From the NCBI RefSeq assembly GCF_024600715.1, contig NZ_CP102332.1, forward strand, positions 4,340,001-4,404,000: DNA of 64,000 nt, in the 5' to 3' direction. Below are positions 17,520 through 26,746 of the stretch, piece after piece. The first letter of the stretch is position 1, and each line of letters begins with the position of its first letter. The notes under the pieces are model-generated. The model saw nothing but the letters and a program-made list of their open reading frames with translations. It was not told the origin of the DNA and did not search any database. The stretch comes from Streptomyces changanensis. Lineage in GTDB: Bacteria; Actinomycetota; Actinomycetes; Streptomycetales; Streptomycetaceae. A program made the position numbers and the translations under genes.

Positions 17520-18563
17520 ATGACCAGTCCAATTGAGATCGAAGGCCGCGAAGCCTCCGTCGCCTTGGACAAAGACACCACGGCCAAGACCGACGCCACG
17601 GAGGAGAAGCAGCAGGGCCACCAGGGCCGTTCGCCCGGGCAGCTGATGTGGATGCGCTTCAAGCGCGACCGCGTCGGCGTCGTCTCCGCCTTCGTGGTGC
17701 TCTCCTACTTCGTCATCGGCGCCCTCGCGCCCGTCATCTCCGCGCTGTACGGCAAGGACCCGTACACCCTGTACCCCACGGTGCCGGGTCACGAGAACGT
17801 GCTCGACGACTTCGGCATGCCGTACGGCACCTTCGGCGGCGTCTCCGGCGAGTTCTGGTTCGGTGTCGAGCCCAACCTCGGCCGCGACGTGTTCACCATG
17901 CTCGTCTACGGCATCCGCACGTCGCTGTACATGGCCGTGGTGCTGACGGTCCTGGCCGTGGTCACCGGTGTCGTCATCGGCATGGTCGGCGGCTTCTTCG
18001 GCGGCAAGGTCGACTACTGGCTCGGCCGGACCACCGACTTCTTCCTCGCCTTCCCGAGCCAGCTCTTCTTCATCGCCTTCATGCCCGTCGTGACCGCGAT
18101 GTTCGTCGACCCGCGGGACGAGACGCCGACCTACCTCCGGGCCGTCGCCATCCTCCTCGTGATGTGGTTCCTCGGCTGGATGGGCATGGCCCGCCTCGTG
18201 CGCAGCTCCGTACTGACCCTGCGGGAGCGGGAGTTCGTCGAGGCCGCGCTCGTGTCGGGCGCCTCACGGTGGCGGATCGTCCGCAAGGAGATCCTGCCGA
18301 ACATCGTGACGCCGATCCTGGTGCAGGGCACGTACATGCTGCCCAGCGCCATCCTCAGTATCGCGTTCCTCTCGTACGTCGGGGTCGGCTTCGTCGAGCC
18401 GACCCCGGACTGGGGCCGCATGTTCGCCATCGGCTCGAGGATCTACCAGCAGGACCCGGCGTTCATGATCTTCCCCGGCGTCGCTCTCGTGGTCTTCGTC
18501 CTCGCCTTCAACCTGCTCGGCGACTCGGTCCGCGACGCGTTCGACCCCAAGACCGGACGGTGA
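17520..18563 (+). CDS. bldKA: BldKA: peptide ABC transporter permease (DppC/OppC type)
   Basis: A 347-residue inner-membrane permease. A charged cytoplasmic N-terminus of about 50 residues precedes the first membrane helix (VGVVSAFVVLSYFVIGALAPV). A periplasm-type loop follows, then five more helices. The ABC permease EAA loop is clear (EAALVSGASRWRIVRKEILPNI, about 240-262). With the following four genes it forms a complete importer in the order permease, binding protein, permease, ATPase, ATPase. This is the order of Streptomyces coelicolor bldKA-E, whose product imports an extracellular peptide signal needed for aerial growth. Start ATG 17520 has only a weak ribosome site (GGACACACC). The symbol rests on operon order, family and neighbourhood. 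Confidence 0.82.
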   Translation: MTSPIEIEGREASVALDKDTTAKTDATEEKQQGHQGRSPGQLMWMRFKRDRVGVVSAFVVLSYFVIGALAPVISALYGKDPYTLYPTVPGHENVLDDFGMPYGTFGGVSGEFWFGVEPNLGRDVFTMLVYGIRTSLYMAVVLTVLAVVTGVVIGMVGGFFGGKVDYWLGRTTDFFLAFPSQLFFIAFMPVVTAMFVDPRDETPTYLRAVAILLVMWFLGWMGMARLVRSSVLTLREREFVEAALVSGASRWRIVRKEILPNIVTPILVQGTYMLPSAILSIAFLSYVGVGFVEPTPDWGRMFAIGSRIYQQDPAFMIFPGVALVVFVLAFNLLGDSVRDAFDPKTGR

Positions 18564-18570
18564 CGTCCAC

Positions 18571-18596
18571 GTGCGGGGGAGCTGCCGCCCCCGCAC
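18571..18596 (+). terminator. Hairpin between bldKA and bldKB
   Basis: A perfect 9-bp inverted repeat GTGCGGGGG / CCCCCGCAC with an 8-nt loop, 7 nt after the bldKA stop. Inside an operon such a structure may be a partial terminator or protect the 3' end of the upstream message. Confidence 0.6.
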
Positions 18597-18660
18597 CGGG
18601 CAACCGGACGGCAGGCAGCACTTTTCTGGACAACCACTCACAGGTAGGTGCACAAGCATC

Positions 18661-20460
18661 ATGAAGTCCATCCGATCGCGTTCCACGAGCGCCATAGTCG
18701 TCGCCATGGCGGCCGGCTCCCTCGTGTTGGCCGGCTGCAGCAGCAACAACGGCGGTAGCGGCCCCAAGGACAAGGCCCCCGACGCCAGCCACGCCGCCGA
18801 GCAGTCGAAGCCGGTCGCCTACGGCGACGCCGCTGCCTCCACCGGTCCCGCCAAGGAGGTCGCCGGTGCGAAGTCCGGCGGCTTCATCGAGGTCTACCAG
18901 CAGTCCGACCTCAGCCACATGGACCCGGGCCAGATCTACGTCTCCGACGCCGGCCAGTTCGCCAACCTGGTCCACCGCAAGCTGACGAACTACCAGGAGG
19001 ACGCCAAGGGCAACCTGACCGTCGTCGGTGACATCGCCACCGACTCCGGCCAGACCACCGACGGCGGCAAGACCTGGAAGTACACGCTGAAGGACGGCAT
19101 CAAGGACGAGGACGGCAACGTCATCACCTCGGCCGACATCCGCCACTCCATCGAGCGCCTGTACTCGAAGGTCATCTTCGACGGCCCGACGTTCGTCCAG
19201 ACCTGGCTCTCCGGCACGGACTACCGCAAGGCGCTGCCGGACGGCCCGTACAAGGGCAAGCACCTGCCGAACACCGTCCTGGAGACCCCGGACGCCAAGA
19301 CGGTCATCTTCAAGTTCAACCAGCCGCGCCCCGACCTGCCGCAGGCGCTCGCGATGGCCGGCTACGGCATCGTCCCCGCCAAGCAGGACACCAAGGAGAA
19401 GTACGACAAGGCGCCCAAGGCGCTCGGCCCGTACAAGCTCACCGAGTACAAGGCCGGCAAGTCCTTCAAGCTCGTGCGCAACACGCACTGGGACCCGAAG
19501 ACCGACGCGGTCCGCCACCAGTACGTGGACGGCTACAACTTCACCAACACCGTCGACGCGGCCAGCCAGACCAAGCGTCTGATCGCCGACCAGGGCGAGG
19601 CGAAGAACGCCATCCAGTTCACCGACTCGGTCGAGACCACGCTCGTCCGCGACGTCGTGACCAAGCCCGCGGTCAACAAGCGCACCGTCAAGGGCTACCA
19701 GCCCTACGTCTGGCAGCTCACGTTCAACATGGACAAGCTGAAGGACAAGAAGGTCCGCGACGCGATCACGTACGCGATCCCGAACGAGCGGATGATCCAG
19801 GCCGACGGCGGCAAGTACGGCGGCGAGATCGCCGGCGGTCTGTTCGCCCCGACCCTGCCGGGCCACGACCCGAACTACGACCCCTTCGGCAAGAAGAAGA
19901 AGCCGAACGGCGACCCGGAGAAGGCCAAGCAGCTGCTGAAGGAGGCCGGCGTCAAGGAGGGCACCAAGCTGACGTACGCGTACTCCAACACCCCGCGCGG
20001 CCAGAAGCAGTCGGTCATCATCAGGGACGCGCTCAACGCGATCGGCTTCAACGTCCAGCTGAAGGAGGTCGAGCGCGCGAGCTACTACGAGCAGATCGGC
20101 AAGGTCAAGAACCCGTACGACCTGTACATGACCGGTTGGGGCCAGGACTGGTCGTCCCCCTCGACCGTCGTCACCCCGGTCTACGACGGCAAGCTGATCT
20201 CCGACGGCGGTTCGAACTACTCGCACATCAACGACGCGAAGGTCAACTCCCTGATCGAGGAGGCCCTGAAGCTCCAGCCGGAGCAGGCCGCCGCGAAGTG
20301 GGAGGAGGCGCACAAGCGCATCGTCGAGGAGATCAACCCGGCCGCCCCGGTCTACTACTCGAAGCAGATGCAGCTCTTCGGCTCCAACATCGGTGGTGCC
20401 CGCTACAGCACCAACTCGAGCTACATCAACATCAACGACCTGTTCGTGAAGCAGCCGTAG
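18661..20460 (+). CDS. bldKB: BldKB: oligopeptide-binding lipoprotein
   Basis: A 599-residue lipoprotein. The signal peptide ends in the lipobox LVLAGC (lipid-attached Cys26), followed by a Ser/Asn/Gly linker and a family 5 solute-binding domain (GGFIEVYQQSDLSHMDPGQIY... through NSSYININDLFVKQP). It captures peptides outside the cell and delivers them to the BldKA/BldKC channel. In S. coelicolor BldKB is the receptor for the early developmental signal. Start ATG 18661 has GGTAGGTG upstream. Lys-rich codon use (AAG throughout) and regular codon bias point to high expression. It is flanked on both sides by strong mRNA hairpins, which would favour a high level of this subunit over the membrane parts. 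Confidence 0.85.
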   Translation: MKSIRSRSTSAIVVAMAAGSLVLAGCSSNNGGSGPKDKAPDASHAAEQSKPVAYGDAAASTGPAKEVAGAKSGGFIEVYQQSDLSHMDPGQIYVSDAGQFANLVHRKLTNYQEDAKGNLTVVGDIATDSGQTTDGGKTWKYTLKDGIKDEDGNVITSADIRHSIERLYSKVIFDGPTFVQTWLSGTDYRKALPDGPYKGKHLPNTVLETPDAKTVIFKFNQPRPDLPQALAMAGYGIVPAKQDTKEKYDKAPKALGPYKLTEYKAGKSFKLVRNTHWDPKTDAVRHQYVDGYNFTNTVDAASQTKRLIADQGEAKNAIQFTDSVETTLVRDVVTKPAVNKRTVKGYQPYVWQLTFNMDKLKDKKVRDAITYAIPNERMIQADGGKYGGEIAGGLFAPTLPGHDPNYDPFGKKKKPNGDPEKAKQLLKEAGVKEGTKLTYAYSNTPRGQKQSVIIRDALNAIGFNVQLKEVERASYYEQIGKVKNPYDLYMTGWGQDWSSPSTVVTPVYDGKLISDGGSNYSHINDAKVNSLIEEALKLQPEQAAAKWEEAHKRIVEEINPAAPVYYSKQMQLFGSNIGGARYSTNSSYININDLFVKQP

Positions 20461-20477
20461 TCCCGGACATCGGCTGA

Positions 20478-20517
20478 CCCGTGGGGGTGCGCGCCAGGCG
20501 GAGCGCGCCCCCACGGG
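20478..20517 (+). terminator. Hairpin between bldKB and bldKC
   Basis: The stem is CCCGTGGGG, a 2-nt bulge, then GCGCGC, pairing with GCGCGC-CCCCACGGG across an 8-nt loop. It starts 17 nt after the bldKB stop. Hairpins after binding-protein genes commonly stabilise their mRNA and reduce expression of downstream permease genes. Confidence 0.7.
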
Positions 20518-20567
20518 CCCTGAACCCCTCACCGCCCCGCCGCTTCCGAAGAGAGCAGCTGCCCGCC

Positions 20568-21545
20568 ATGCTTCAGTTCCTCATCCGCAGGGTGATCGGC
20601 GCGTTCGTGATCATGTTTTTGATCGGCGCCTTCACGTTCTTCCTGTTCTACACAATCCCCCAGGACTTCGCCGCCCTCTCCTGTGGCAAGAACTGCTCGC
20701 CGGAGAACCTGGCCGTCATCCGGGAGAACCTCGGACTCGACAAGCCCATCACCACACAGTTCTGGACCTTCATGGTGGGCATCGTCGCCGGGCGCGATTT
20801 CGCACAGGGCCACTGCGCCGCGCCGTGCCTGGGCATGTCCTTCGACTCGGGTGACTTCGTCTGGGACTCGATCGTCGACCGCTTCCCGCTGACGCTCTCG
20901 CTCACCATCGGCGGGCTCATCATCTTCCTGGTGCTCGGTCTCGGGTCCGGCATGCTCGCCGCCTGGAAGCGCGGTACGAAGGCCGACAAGTTCGTCTCCG
21001 GCGCCTCGATGGTGCTGAGCTCCTTCCAGATCTACTTCCTCGGCGCGGTCGTCCTCGGCGTCATGGTCTACCAGACGGGCTGGATGGAGAACCCCAGCTA
21101 CACGCCGTTCACCGAGGACCCGCTCGCCTGGGCCACCGGCCTGCTCATCCCGTGGGCCGTGATGGCGACGATCTTCACCGCGCAGTACACCCGTATGGCG
21201 CGCTCCACGATGATCGAGCAGCTCCAGGAGGAGCACGTCCGCACGGCGAAGGCCAAGGGCATGGCGCAGCGGTACGTCTTCTTCCGGTACGCCTGGCGCG
21301 GGTCCCTGACGCCCATCGTGACCATCATCGGCATGGACCTCAGCGCGCTGCTCTCCGGCGCGGTCGTCACCGAGTTCACCTTCGACCTGGCCGGCATCGG
21401 CCGCCTCGCGGTCGACGCCTCGATCAGCAAGGACCTGCCGCTGACGATGGGCGTGATGCTGTTCGGCGCCTTCTTCATCCTGCTGCTGAACATCGTCGTG
21501 GACATCGCCTACGCCTACATCGACCCGCGCGTACGCCTCGCCTAG
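20568..21545 (+). CDS. bldKC: BldKC: peptide ABC transporter permease (DppB/OppB type)
   Basis: A 325-residue inner-membrane permease with the DppB-type beginning MLQFLIRRVIGAFVIMFLIG (first membrane helix at the very N-terminus) and a large external loop containing Cys residues (SCGKNCSPENL, GHCAAPCLGM), which may form a disulphide. Further helices follow. The EAA-type loop is EEHVRTAKAKGMAQRYVFFRYAWRGSLTP (about 220-248). It ends with YIDPRVRLA, as usual. Start ATG 20568 is chosen because the conserved N-terminus begins there. The upstream GAGAG is rather far, about 14 nt. It pairs with BldKA to make the channel and is followed by bldKD after 10 nt. Confidence 0.85.
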   Translation: MLQFLIRRVIGAFVIMFLIGAFTFFLFYTIPQDFAALSCGKNCSPENLAVIRENLGLDKPITTQFWTFMVGIVAGRDFAQGHCAAPCLGMSFDSGDFVWDSIVDRFPLTLSLTIGGLIIFLVLGLGSGMLAAWKRGTKADKFVSGASMVLSSFQIYFLGAVVLGVMVYQTGWMENPSYTPFTEDPLAWATGLLIPWAVMATIFTAQYTRMARSTMIEQLQEEHVRTAKAKGMAQRYVFFRYAWRGSLTPIVTIIGMDLSALLSGAVVTEFTFDLAGIGRLAVDASISKDLPLTMGVMLFGAFFILLLNIVVDIAYAYIDPRVRLA

Positions 21546-21555
21546 GAGAACGACC

Positions 21556-22617
21556 GTGACCACACTGACCAAGACCGAAGACACGCCGGCCCCGACCGGG
21601 CCGGGGGGCTTCCTCTCGGTCCGCGACCTGCGCGTGGCCTTCTCCACCGAGGACGGCGTCGTCCGGGCCGTCGACGGCCTCTCCTTCGACATCGAGCGCG
21701 GCAAGACGCTGGGCATCGTCGGCGAGTCGGGCTCCGGCAAGTCCGTGACCAACCTGACGGTCCTCGGCCTGCACAACCGCAAGTCGACGGACATCCAGGG
21801 CGAGATCATCCTGGACGGCCAGGAGCTGACCACCGCCTCCGAGAAGGAGCTGGAGAAGATCCGCGGCAACAAGGCCGCCATGATCTTCCAGGACCCGCTG
21901 ACCGCGCTCTCCCCGTACTACACGGTGGGCCGGCAGCTCTCCGAGCCGTTCATGAAGCACCGCGGCGCCTCCAAGAAGGAGGCGAAGGAACGCGCGATCG
22001 AGATGCTGACCAAGGTCGGCATCCCGCAGCCGCAGACCCGCTTCGACGACTACCCGCACCAGTTCTCCGGCGGCATGCGCCAGCGTGCCATGATCGCCAT
22101 GGCGCTGATGTGCGACCCCGAGCTGCTCATCGCCGACGAGCCGACCACCGCGCTCGACGTGACCGTGCAGGCCCAGATCCTGGACCTGCTGCGCGACCTC
22201 CAGCAGGAGTTCGGCTCGGCGATCATCTTCATCACCCACGACCTCGGCGTCATCGCCAACATGGCCGACGACCTGCTGGTGATGTACGCGGGCCGGGCCG
22301 TCGAGCGCGGCAGCGTCCGCGAGGTGCTGCGCGAGCCGAAGCACCCCTACACCTGGGGCCTGCTCAGCTCGATGCCGCGTCTCGGCGGTGACACCAGCGA
22401 GCCGCTCGTGCCGATCCCCGGCACCCCGCCGAGCCTGCTGAACCCGCCCAACGGCTGCCGCTTCCACCCGCGGTGCCGCTTCAAGGACGAGGTCCCCGGC
22501 GACCGCTGCTCGACCGAGCGGCCCCTGCTGGCGGACGGCCGCGCCGCGGCCTGCCACCTCACGGCGGAGCAGAAGCAGTCCATCTTCATCGACCAGATCA
22601 AGCCCCGGCTGGGCTAG
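21556..22617 (+). CDS. bldKD: BldKD: peptide ABC transporter ATP-binding protein
   Basis: A 353-residue ATPase of the DppD/OppD type. Walker A is GESGSGKS (about 56-63), the ABC signature FSGGMRQR, Walker [14 protein letters not shown], and the switch His lies in ITHDLG. The C-terminal oligopeptide/dipeptide region (oligo_HPY) carries the Cys-rich pattern [20 protein letters not shown]...C. OppD-type proteins often bind an iron-sulphur cluster there, as suggested for the family. GTG 21556 has GGAGAA upstream and lies 10 nt after bldKC. It forms the heterodimeric motor with BldKE. Confidence 0.87.
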   Translation: MTTLTKTEDTPAPTGPGGFLSVRDLRVAFSTEDGVVRAVDGLSFDIERGKTLGIVGESGSGKSVTNLTVLGLHNRKSTDIQGEIILDGQELTTASEKELEKIRGNKAAMIFQDPLTALSPYYTVGRQLSEPFMKHRGASKKEAKERAIEMLTKVGIPQPQTRFDDYPHQFSGGMRQRAMIAMALMCDPELLIADEPTTALDVTVQAQILDLLRDLQQEFGSAIIFITHDLGVIANMADDLLVMYAGRAVERGSVREVLREPKHPYTWGLLSSMPRLGGDTSEPLVPIPGTPPSLLNPPNGCRFHPRCRFKDEVPGDRCSTERPLLADGRAAACHLTAEQKQSIFIDQIKPRLG

Positions 22618-22630
22618 GAGTCGCAGAGAC

Positions 22631-23728
22631 ATGAGCGAGAACGTCACTCTGCCGCAGCAGGGAACACCGCAGCAGGGAGAACCGCTGCTGAAGGTCGAAG
22701 GGCTGACGAAGCACTTCCCCATCTACGGCGGCTTCCCCTTCAAGCGACAGGTCGGCGCCGTCAAGGCGGTCGACGGGGTGGACCTCACCGTCCACCGGGG
22801 CGAGGCGCTGGGCCTGGTCGGTGAGTCCGGCTGCGGCAAGTCGACCACCGGCCGGCTGATCACCCGCCTGCTGGAGCCCACCGGCGGCCGGATCGAGTAC
22901 GCCGGCATCGACATCACGCACGCCAAGCGCAAGCAGATGGCACCGATCCGGTCCGAGATCCAGATGATCTTCCAGGACCCGTACTCGTCGCTGAACCCGC
23001 GCCAGACCGTCGGCTCGATCATCAAGAGCCCGATGGAGGTCAACGGGATCAACCCGCCCGGTGGCCGCGAGAAGCGCGTCCGCGAGCTGCTCGAGACGGT
23101 CGGCCTGAACCCGGAGCACTACAACCGCTTCCCGCACGAGTTCTCCGGCGGTCAGCGCCAGCGCATCGGCGTCGCCCGTGCCCTGGCGCTGGAGCCGAAG
23201 CTGATCGTCGCGGACGAGCCGGTGTCGGCCCTGGACGTGTCGATCCAGGCGCAGGTCGTGAACCTGCTGCAGAAGGTCCAGGAAGAGATGGGCATCGCCT
23301 TCCTCTTCATCGCCCACGACCTGGCGGTCGTCCGGCACTTCTCGCAGCGCGTCGCGGTGATGTACCTGGGCAAGGTCGTGGAGGTCGCCGACCGCGACGC
23401 CCTGTACAACCGGCCCCGCCACCCGTACACGCACGCCCTGCTGTCGGCCGTGCCGGAGGCGACCGTCGACGAGCCGCAGCGCGAGCGCATCCGCCTCGCG
23501 GGCGACGTGCCGTCCCCGATCAACCCGCCGTCCGGCTGCCGGTTCCGCACCCGCTGCTGGAAGGCGCAGGACAAGTGCGCCACGGACGATCCGCCGCTCG
23601 TGCAGATCGCCGGCAACTCCGAGGGGCACCTGACCGCGTGCCACTTCCCGGAGGAGCCGACGATCAGGTCGGGCAAGGAGGTCGTCCTGGACCCGGCGCT
23701 CGCGTCCCTGGAGTCCGACGCCAAGTAG
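22631..23728 (+). CDS. bldKE: BldKE: peptide ABC transporter ATP-binding protein
   Basis: A 365-residue ATPase of the DppF/OppF type. It has Walker A GESGCGKS, signature FSGGQRQR, Walker [14 protein letters not shown] and IAHDL. The oligo_HPY C-terminus contains [16 protein letters not shown]. The N-terminal region has a sequence ([24 protein letters not shown]) usual for the F subunit. It starts 13 nt after bldKD with GGAG upstream and is the last gene of the operon. It is closely similar to the second F-type ATPase of the window (28825-29946), which suggests the two transporters arose by duplication. Confidence 0.87.
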   Translation: MSENVTLPQQGTPQQGEPLLKVEGLTKHFPIYGGFPFKRQVGAVKAVDGVDLTVHRGEALGLVGESGCGKSTTGRLITRLLEPTGGRIEYAGIDITHAKRKQMAPIRSEIQMIFQDPYSSLNPRQTVGSIIKSPMEVNGINPPGGREKRVRELLETVGLNPEHYNRFPHEFSGGQRQRIGVARALALEPKLIVADEPVSALDVSIQAQVVNLLQKVQEEMGIAFLFIAHDLAVVRHFSQRVAVMYLGKVVEVADRDALYNRPRHPYTHALLSAVPEATVDEPQRERIRLAGDVPSPINPPSGCRFRTRCWKAQDKCATDDPPLVQIAGNSEGHLTACHFPEEPTIRSGKEVVLDPALASLESDAK

Positions 23729-23743
23729 TCCGTCCGCGTACCG

Positions 23744-23771
23744 AGGCCCCCCGCCACCCGGCGGGGGGCCT
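23744..23771 (+). terminator. Terminator of the bldK operon
   Basis: A perfect 12-bp stem AGGCCCCCCGCC / GGCGGGGGGCCT with a 4-nt loop, starting 15 nt after the bldKE stop. Confidence 0.85.
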
Positions 23772-23793
23772 TCCGGCGTACCCGGGACGCGCA

Positions 23794-23853
23794 GCCGGGG
23801 GGCTGTGACCGGTGCCGGGGGGCTGTGACCGGTGCCGGGGGGCTGTGACCGGT
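23794..23853. repeat. Three perfect tandem copies of a 20-bp unit
   Basis: The unit GCCGGGGGGCTGTGACCGGT occurs at 23794-23813, 23814-23833 and 23834-23853 without mismatch, and a partial fourth (GCCG) follows. It lies between the bldK terminator and the second peptide-transporter operon, about 210 bp before its first gene. It is not in a gene. The rest of the 335-bp intergenic region is plain GC-rich DNA in which I see no further element. Confidence 0.95.
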
Positions 23854-24063
23854 GCCGTAGGCGGGAGGTGCGGCCGGGAGCGGGCCACGTACCGGCCCGC
23901 CCCGTGCCCGGGACCCGCCCCGTGCCGAACCCCGCGACCGAGCCCGGACGCGGCCCCCGGCCCGGCACCCCGTTGGGTGCCGTGCGCGTGCACGGCCCAC
24001 CACCCTGGGGCGATAGTGGGCCTACCTACCGCAAACCGGCACGGAACCCCCCAGGAGGCAGCC

Positions 24064-25689
24064 ATGCGCGGAGCCAGCCAGCCCACGAAGTGGGTCGCCT
24101 GTGCCGTCGCCGTCGTGCTCGCCGCGTCCGCGACCGCGTGTGGCGGCGGGAACGGGGCCGGCGGCGACGGGATCCTCAGCTCCTCCTGGGGCGACCCCCA
24201 AAACCCCCTGGAGCCCGCCAACACCAACGAGGTCCAGGGCGGCAAGGTCCTCGACATGATCTTCCGCGGCCTCAAGCGGTACGACCCGGAGACCGGCGAG
24301 GCCAAGGACATGGTCGCCGAGAGGATCGACACGTCGGACTCGCAGAACTTCACCGTCACCCTGAAGGAGGGGTGGACCTTCAGCAACGGTGAGAAGGTCA
24401 CCGCGAAGTCCTTCGTCGACGCCTGGAACTACGCCGCCCACCTCGACAGCAAGCAGAACAACGCCCCCTTCTTCGCCGACATCGTGGGGTACGAGGACGT
24501 CCACCCCGAGGCCGGCAGCCCCAAGTCGAAGACGATGCGCGGCCTCGTCGTCAAGGACGAGCGCACCTTCACCGTGGCACTGACGGACAAGTTCTCCACC
24601 TGGCCGGAGACCCTCGGGTACCAGGCGTTCATGCCGCTGCCGCAGGCGTTCTTCGCCGACCGTGCCGCGTGGCTGGACAAGCCCGTCGGCAACGGCCCGT
24701 ACACCATCGAGGCGTACACCAAGGGCAGCGAGATGCGGCTGCGCCGCTGGGACGGCTACCAGGGCCCGGACAAGGCGCAGAACGCCGGTGTCGACCTGCG
24801 CGTCTACACCGACAACAACACCGCCTACCAGGACCTGATCTCCGGCAACCTCGACCTGGTCGACGACGTGCCCGCGCAGCAGCTGAAGAACGTCGAGGGC
24901 GACCTCGGCGACCGGTACATCAACCAGCCGGCGCTGATCATCCAGACGCTGTTCTTCCCCTTCTACCGGCCCGAGTGGTCCAAGCCCGGCATGGAGAAGG
25001 TCCGCGTCGGGCTCTCCAAGGCGATCAACCGCGAGCAGATCACCCGGCAGATCTTCCAGGGCACCCGCACCCCGGCCAAGGACTGGACCTCCCCGGCCCT
25101 CGGCGAGCAGGGCGGCTACTCCGACATCTGCGGCGACGCGTGCGTGTTCGACGCCGCCGAGGCGAAGCGGCTCATCGAGGAGGGCGGCGGCCTGCCCGGC
25201 GGCAGGATCACGCTCACCTCGAACGTCGACACCGGATCGCACCGCCAGTGGATGGACGCGGTGTGCAACAGCGTCAACAACGTCCTGGGCCGCGGCCCCG
25301 TCTGCACCGTCAACCCCGTCGGCACCTTCGCCGACTTCCGCAACCAGGTCTCCAACGCCCGCGTCACCGGTCCCTTCCGCTCCGGCTGGCAGGCCGACTA
25401 CCCGCTCATCCAGAACTTCCTGGAGCCCCTGTACTACACCGGCGCCTCCTCCAACTACGGCAAGTTCAGCAACCAGCGCTTCGACGCCCTCGTCGACCGC
25501 GCCAACGCCGAGGCCGACGAGGCCGCCGCCGTGAAGCTCTTCCAGGACGCCGAGCGCATCCTCGCCGACCAGATGCCGGCCATCCCCCTCTGGTACCAGA
25601 ACGGCAGCGCGGGGTACTCCGAGCGGCTCTCCGAGGTGAAGCTCAACCAGTTCAGCGTCCCCGTGTACGAGGCGATCAAGGTCGGCTGA
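24064..25689 (+). CDS. Peptide ABC transporter substrate-binding lipoprotein
   Basis: A 541-residue family 5 solute-binding protein. The signal peptide ends at a somewhat atypical lipobox (SATAC, lipidated Cys26), followed by GGGNGAGGDG. The binding domain starts LSSSWGDPQNPLEPANTNEVQGGKVLDM and ends SVPVYEAIKVG, with the usual AINREQITRQIF element. This pattern (placement of NTNE, 'GLKRYDPETGEAKDMVAE') resembles OppA-type oligopeptide receptors more than BldKB. ATG 24064 has AGGAGG 7 nt upstream. It is the first gene of a second complete five-gene importer, in the order binding protein, permease B, permease C, ATPase D, ATPase F. Confidence 0.88.
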   Translation: MRGASQPTKWVACAVAVVLAASATACGGGNGAGGDGILSSSWGDPQNPLEPANTNEVQGGKVLDMIFRGLKRYDPETGEAKDMVAERIDTSDSQNFTVTLKEGWTFSNGEKVTAKSFVDAWNYAAHLDSKQNNAPFFADIVGYEDVHPEAGSPKSKTMRGLVVKDERTFTVALTDKFSTWPETLGYQAFMPLPQAFFADRAAWLDKPVGNGPYTIEAYTKGSEMRLRRWDGYQGPDKAQNAGVDLRVYTDNNTAYQDLISGNLDLVDDVPAQQLKNVEGDLGDRYINQPALIIQTLFFPFYRPEWSKPGMEKVRVGLSKAINREQITRQIFQGTRTPAKDWTSPALGEQGGYSDICGDACVFDAAEAKRLIEEGGGLPGGRITLTSNVDTGSHRQWMDAVCNSVNNVLGRGPVCTVNPVGTFADFRNQVSNARVTGPFRSGWQADYPLIQNFLEPLYYTGASSNYGKFSNQRFDALVDRANAEADEAAAVKLFQDAERILADQMPAIPLWYQNGSAGYSERLSEVKLNQFSVPVYEAIKVG

Positions 25690-25822
25690 CCCCGCGCCAC
25701 GGGCCCCGCGCAGCGGACCGCCCCGGGCCCGGGCCCCACCCCCGCCACGGGCCCCGGCCCCACCGCCGGCTCCTGGCACGGGAGACCCGCCACCCGCAAC
25801 CCGCCACCCCCGAGGAGGGCTC

Positions 25823-26746
25823 ATGGGGCGTTACCTGGTCCGGCGGCTGCTCCAGATGATCCCCGTGTTCATCGGGACCACTCTGCTGATCTTCCTCATG
25901 GTGTACGCGCTCGGGGACCCCGTCGCGGCGCTCTTCGGCGACAAGGCGCCCGACCCGGCCACCGCCGCCCGCATCCGCGCGGACCTCCACCTCGACGAGC
26001 CGCTGTGGAAGCAGTACGTCCTCTACATGGGGGCGATCTTCCAGGGTGACTTCGGCACCGCCTTCAACGGGCAGCCGGTCACGGAGCTGATGGCGAGCGC
26101 CTTCCCCGTCACCCTGCGCCTGACCGTCGTCGCCGTCGTCATCGAGATCGTCGTCGGCATCACCCTCGGCGTGGTCAGCGGCCTCAAGCGCGGCCGTCCC
26201 CTCGACACCGGACTGCTCGTCCTCACCCTCGTCGTGATCTCCGTCCCCACCTTCGTCTCCGGCTACCTCCTGCAGTTCCTCCTCGGCGTCAAATGGGGGT
26301 GGATCAGCCCGTCCGTCTCCTCGGAGGCCCGCTTCGACGAGCTGCTCCTGCCCGGCGTGGTGCTCGCCCTCGTCTCCCTCGCCTACGTCACCCGGCTCAG
26401 CCGCACCTCCATCGCCGAGAACCTCCGCGCCGACTACGTGCGCACCGCCGTCGCCAAGGGACTGCCGCGCCGCCGGGTCATCACCCGCCACCTGCTGCGC
26501 AACTCGCTCATCCCCGTCGTCACCTTCATCGGCGCCGACGTGGGGGCGCTGATGGGGGGCGCCATCGTCACCGAGCGGATCTTCAACATCCACGGCGTCG
26601 GCTACCAGCTCTACCAGGGCATCCTGCGCAACAACTCGCCCACCGTCGTCGGCTTCGTGACGATCCTCGTCATCGTCTTCCTGGTGGCGAACCTGCTCGT
26701 CGACCTGCTCTACGCGGTCCTGGACCCGAGGATCCGCTATGCCTGA
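25823..26746 (+). CDS. Peptide ABC transporter permease, DppB type
   Basis: A 307-residue membrane permease starting MGRYLVRRLLQMIPVFIGTTLLIF, with six predicted membrane segments and the EAA-type loop ENLRADYVRTAVAKGLPRRRVITRHLLRNSLIP. It ends VLDPRIRYA. GAGGAGG precedes ATG 25823. A 133-bp gap after the binding-protein gene is GC-rich and can fold, so binding protein and channel may be expressed at different levels. Its last 8 bases overlap the next gene. Confidence 0.9.
   Translation: MGRYLVRRLLQMIPVFIGTTLLIFLMVYALGDPVAALFGDKAPDPATAARIRADLHLDEPLWKQYVLYMGAIFQGDFGTAFNGQPVTELMASAFPVTLRLTVVAVVIEIVVGITLGVVSGLKRGRPLDTGLLVLTLVVISVPTFVSGYLLQFLLGVKWGWISPSVSSEARFDELLLPGVVLALVSLAYVTRLSRTSIAENLRADYVRTAVAKGLPRRRVITRHLLRNSLIPVVTFIGADVGALMGGAIVTERIFNIHGVGYQLYQGILRNNSPTVVGFVTILVIVFLVANLLVDLLYAVLDPRIRYA

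Noticed and set aside
23794..23853. Could the three 20-bp repeats be a small CRISPR array?
   Set aside because: The units are directly joined with no spacers, and no cas genes are present.
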